A stretch of DNA of 64,000 bases from Roseitalea porphyridii (lineage in GTDB: Bacteria > Pseudomonadota > Alphaproteobacteria > Rhizobiales > Rhizobiaceae), in NCBI RefSeq assembly GCF_004331955.1, contig NZ_CP036532.1:3038001-3102000 (forward strand), written 5' to 3'. Under the pieces are notes generated by a model. That model saw only the letters and a list, made by a program, of their open reading frames with translations, had not been told where the DNA came from and searched no databases. A program made the position numbers and the translations under genes. Of the stretch, positions 63,007 through 64,000 are shown piece after piece. How positions within the stretch are numbered: the first letter of the stretch is position 1; the number at the start of each line of letters is the position of its first letter.

Positions 63007-64000
63007 TTACTTGTCGCCTTCGTCCTGCTTCTTGAGCGCGGCGCCCAGAATGTCGCCGAGCGAGGCGCCGGAGTCGGTCGAGCCGAACTGCGCCACCGCT
63101 TCCTTCTCCTCGGCGATTTCCAGCGCCTTGATGGAGACCGAAACCCGGCGGTCCTTCTTGTTGAACTGGGTGACGCGGGCGTCCAGACGCTGGCCCACCG
63201 AGAAGCGCTCGGGGCGCTGCTCGTCGCGGTCGCGCGACAGGTCCGACCGGCGGATGAAGCTGTCCAGATCGTGATCGACCAGCTTGACCTCGATACCGCC
63301 ATCGGTGATGCCGGTCACCTCGCAGGTGACGACGGCGCCCTTGCGCAGCGTGCCCGAAGCGGCCGCATCGGCGATCGCATCCTTGGTCAGCTGCTTGATG
63401 CCCAGCGAGATGCGCTCCTTGTCGACATCGACGTCGAGCACCACGGCCTTGACCGTGTCGCCCTTGTGATAGTCCTCGATGGCGTCCTCGCCGGAACGGT
63501 TCCAGTCGAGATCGGAAAGGTGGACCATGCCGTCGACATCGCCATCAAGGCCGATGAACAGGCCGAACTCTGTCTTGTTCTTGACCTCGCCCTCGACGAC
63601 GTCGCCGACCGGATGGTTCTGCGCGAACTCTTCCCAGGGGTTGTTGAGCGTCTGCTTGAGGCCGAGCGAGATGCGGCGCTTGTCCGGATCGACCTCGAGC
63701 ACGACCACCTCGACTTCCTGGCTCGTCGACAGGATCTTGCCCGGATGGACGTTCTTCTTGGTCCACGACATCTCGGAGACGTGGATCAGACCCTCGATGC
63801 CCGGCTCGACCTCGACGAACGCGCCATAGTCGGTGATGTTGGTGACCCGGCCGGTGATCTTGACGCCCATCGGGTACTTCGTGCCGATGCCTTCCCAGGG
63901 GTCGGCCTCGAGCTGCTTCATGCCGAGCGAGATGCGGTGCGTCTCCTGGTTGATGCGGATGATCTGCACCTTCACGGTCTGGCCGATCTGCAGGATCTCG
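63007..64000 (-). CDS. rpsA: 30S ribosomal protein bS1, C-terminal part (gene runs off the right edge)
   Basis: bS1 helps mRNA bind the 30S subunit through tandem S1 (OB-fold) domains. The visible 330 or so residues hold about three and a half S1 domains: ITGRVTNITDYGAFVEVEPGIEGLIHVSEMSW, VEGEVKNKTEFGLFIGLDGDVDGMVHLSDLDW, VTCEVTGITDGGIEVKLVDHDLDSFIRRSDLSRDR, each with linkers of the DKERISLGIKQL type. The C-terminus ends SLGDILGAALKKQDEGDK, as in alphaproteobacterial S1. The N-terminal domains and start lie beyond 64000. Confidence 0.96.
   Translation of the reverse strand, partial: EILQIGQTVKVQIIRINQETHRISLGMKQLEADPWEGIGTKYPMGVKITGRVTNITDYGAFVEVEPGIEGLIHVSEMSWTKKNVHPGKILSTSQEVEVVVLEVDPDKRRISLGLKQTLNNPWEEFAQNHPVGDVVEGEVKNKTEFGLFIGLDGDVDGMVHLSDLDWNRSGEDAIEDYHKGDTVKAVVLDVDVDKERISLGIKQLTKDAIADAAASGTLRKGAVVTCEVTGITDGGIEVKLVDHDLDSFIRRSDLSRDRDEQRPERFSVGQRLDARVTQFNKKDRRVSVSIKALEIAEEKEAVAQFGSTDSGASLGDILGAALKKQDEGDK

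Overview
The window is GC-rich DNA of an alphaproteobacterium, most likely Hyphomicrobiales (Rhizobiales). Supporting signs are the gene style (aa3-oxidase subunit IV next to a three-subunit pntAA-pntAB-pntB transhydrogenase, heterotetrameric sarcosine oxidase beta, the NAGGN osmolyte cluster, several TRAP and ABC importers), a perfect CtrA box, a small RNA with an anti-Shine-Dalgarno loop, and intergenic palindromic elements of the rhizobial kind. There is no tRNA or rRNA gene, CRISPR array, transposase or prophage. It reads as ordinary chromosome of a metabolically broad, probably marine or soil, heterotroph.

Layout. 0-2.8 kb: soxB running off the left edge, rpsU with a TTG start and terminator, and a TPR lipoprotein. 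2.8-8.8 kb (minus strand): a membrane-inserted alpha/beta hydrolase, the pnt transhydrogenase operon with a terminator, CoxIV-like protein, and a FeeM-like acyltransferase. 9-12.5 kb: a GGDEF-EAL protein and an SDR. 12.7-17 kb: TRAP permeases DctQM (DctM with a Gly/Pro-rich tail) and an acyl-CoA synthetase. 17-20 kb: a DUF533 protein, a predicted CtrA-controlled sRNA, and a TetR regulator divergent from an ABA4-like/polytopic membrane protein pair. 20-32 kb: aminotransferase, GNAT, SDR, NicO metal exporter with DUF1007 partner, LysR, FAD oxidoreductase, 8-oxoguanine deaminase, MarR, LacI with a 2-hydroxyacid dehydrogenase, a small secreted Inh-like protein, and a class I glutamine amidotransferase. 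33-41 kb: an orphan TRAP binding protein, KDPG aldolase, a muramidase, a repeat-rich 1 kb gap, trhO, kynureninase, an orphan ureD, and galE facing galU. 42-46 kb: an HTH/Kef-RCK antiporter/UspA operon and a YeiH-type exporter. 46-52 kb: purU divergent from the NAGGN operon (amidotransferase, synthetase, M42-like peptidase). 52-61 kb: an M20 amidohydrolase divergent from a dipeptide-type ABC importer with a fused permease-ATPase, then a GntR regulator and an acetamidase/formamidase-family enzyme. 61-64 kb: RNase D, a HAD phosphatase, a small conserved protein, and the 3' part of rpsA.

Functional links. The 52-61 kb cluster looks like uptake and hydrolysis of an amide, ureide or N-carbamoyl compound under a FadR-type repressor. 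The NAGGN genes make and process the osmoprotectant N-acetylglutaminylglutamine amide. The orphan TRAP permeases (12.7 kb) and orphan TRAP binding protein (33 kb) may form one transporter. The least explained signals are the CtrA-box sRNA at 17.95-18.08 kb, the TetR/ABA4-like module with its inverted-repeat operator, and the mosaic of three palindromic elements at 36.4-37.0 kb.
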